In this document: positions 6,765 to 7,560 of the stretch, piece by piece
Numbering within the stretch: position 1 is the first letter of the stretch
Layout: the number at the start of each line of letters is the position of its first letter
From: Actinomycetota bacterium
Lineage (GTDB): Bacteria; Actinomycetota; Actinomycetes; Actinomycetales; Microbacteriaceae
Assembly (NCBI GenBank): GCA_009702645.1
Contig: WLHO01000032.1
Coordinates: 1-7,560, forward strand
Reading direction: 5' to 3'
Length of the DNA stretch: 7,560 nt
Position numbers and translations under genes: made by a program
Notes under the pieces: model-generated
Told to the model about the DNA's origin: nothing
The model's database searches: none
The model's input: only the letters and a program-made list of their open reading frames with translations

Positions 6765-7560
6765 CTAGCCCTTCTTCATCTTCTTTGATGCAGCTTTTGC
6801 TCCGGCTAGGTCAGCGTAGTCATCCTGAGCGCCGGTCTTTAGTAGTAGCCATCCAACTGCGAATGAAGCGCTAGCTGAAAGAACAATACCTAGCAGAACT
6901 CCAACGTGGTTTCCTGGAGGGGTAACTGCAAGCCAAGCAAAGATCGAACCTGGTGATGGTGTTGCTACCAATCCAGCTCCGGTGACCATGAATGTTGCAA
7001 CACCGGTGGCTCCACCAGCGATTGCAGCCAAGATCATCTTTGGCTTTAGCAGTACGTATGGGAAGTAGATCTCGTGGATTCCACCAAGGAAGTGGATCAC
7101 GATTGCTCCCGGTACAGAACCGCGAAGAACCTTTGGACCTGCTAGCCAGAAGGCAAGCAAGATACCAAGACCAGGACCTGGGTTGGTCTCGATCATGAAC
7201 GCGATTGACTTGCCAGTTTCTGCAGCTTCTGCAACACCCAGCGGAGCCAAAACTCCGAAGTTGATGGCGTTGTTTAGGAACAGTACCTTGGCAGGCTCAA
7301 CGAGGATTGAAACCAGTGGCAATAGCGAGCTATCCACTAGGAACTTCACTCCTGCGCCCAAGGTGTCTGAGATTACGGTCACGGCTGGGCCGATTCCGTA
7401 GTAGCCACCAATAGCCAGTAGCATTCCGGAGATTCCAAGGCTGAAGTTTCCAATCAGCATCTCGAAACCAGCAGGGGTTACTGGGTCTAGGACGTCGTCA
7501 ATCTTCTTTAGAACCCATGCAGCCAATGGACCCATAATCATGGCACCAAGGAACATAGGA
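6765..7560 (-). CDS. mtlA: PTS mannitol-family EIIC permease (N-terminus cut by window edge)
   Basis: Membrane channel of the phosphotransferase system that binds and carries a sugar alcohol while IIB phosphorylates it. The frame is open to the right edge. The Met at 7556 is internal, because the preceding codon is also coding, and by alignment from memory with E. coli MtlA about 95 residues are missing. Visible MtlA signatures: FLGAMIMGPLAAW, GFEMLIGNFSLG, EPAKVLFLNNAIN, ETNPGPGLGILLA and GGIHEIYFPYV, which contains the Glu matching E. coli Glu257. Many hydrophobic segments run through it, and the end is a lysine-rich tail (ASKKMKKG) with no attached IIB domain. The IIB gene follows after eight bases. 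One difference stands out: NNAIN is followed by Phe where E. coli MtlA has His195. The mannitol label is therefore a family name, and another pentitol or hexitol is possible. Any promoter lies beyond the window. Confidence 0.92.
   Translation of the reverse strand, partial: PMFLGAMIMGPLAAWVLKKIDDVLDPVTPAGFEMLIGNFSLGISGMLLAIGGYYGIGPAVTVISDTLGAGVKFLVDSSLLPLVSILVEPAKVLFLNNAINFGVLAPLGVAEAAETGKSIAFMIETNPGPGLGILLAFWLAGPKVLRGSVPGAIVIHFLGGIHEIYFPYVLLKPKMILAAIAGGATGVATFMVTGAGLVATPSPGSIFAWLAVTPPGNHVGVLLGIVLSASASFAVGWLLLKTGAQDDYADLAGAKAASKKMKKG

Overview
The window is a dense block in which every recognisable gene lies on the minus strand. Transcription therefore runs from the right edge to the left edge. 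Gaps between genes are 4 to 16 bases or small overlaps, and no stretch over 300 bases lacks a gene. The protein sequences, the pairing of guaA with a DUF3817 membrane protein, a base composition that looks near 50% GC by eye (not computed), and the tight packing suggest a streamlined actinobacterium. A small-genome member of the Microbacteriaceae, such as the freshwater Luna group, would fit. This placement is inference, because there is no rRNA or other marker in the window.

In transcription order, the right part (7560 to 6024) encodes a mannitol-family phosphotransferase (PTS) permease as three separate proteins: IIC (5' end cut by the window edge), IIB and IIA. Next comes a zinc-dependent medium-chain alcohol dehydrogenase (6007 to 4961) with all zinc and NAD-binding residues visible. 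Together these read as uptake and phosphorylation of a sugar alcohol followed by oxidation of its phosphate. The usual MtlD-type mannitol-1-phosphate dehydrogenase is not seen here, and IIC has Phe where E. coli MtlA has His195, so the substrate may not be mannitol.

The left part is housekeeping: a DUF3817 membrane protein (4950 to 4486), GMP synthase guaA, a GlpQ-like glycerophosphodiester phosphodiesterase, and a PcrA/UvrD-type DNA helicase whose C-terminus runs off the left edge. A TANNNT-type -10 box overlapping the dehydrogenase stop codon, exactly 7 bases before the DUF3817 ATG, could start a leaderless transcript and separate the housekeeping genes from the sugar-alcohol genes.

I see no mobile element, CRISPR array, RNA gene or clearly new defence or metabolic system. 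The points most worth checking are the start codon of guaA (probably AUU, or a GTG 31 codons further out), a perfect 12-bp hairpin with a GAGA tetraloop inside the IIA gene, the candidate leaderless promoter, and the substrate of the PTS/dehydrogenase pair.
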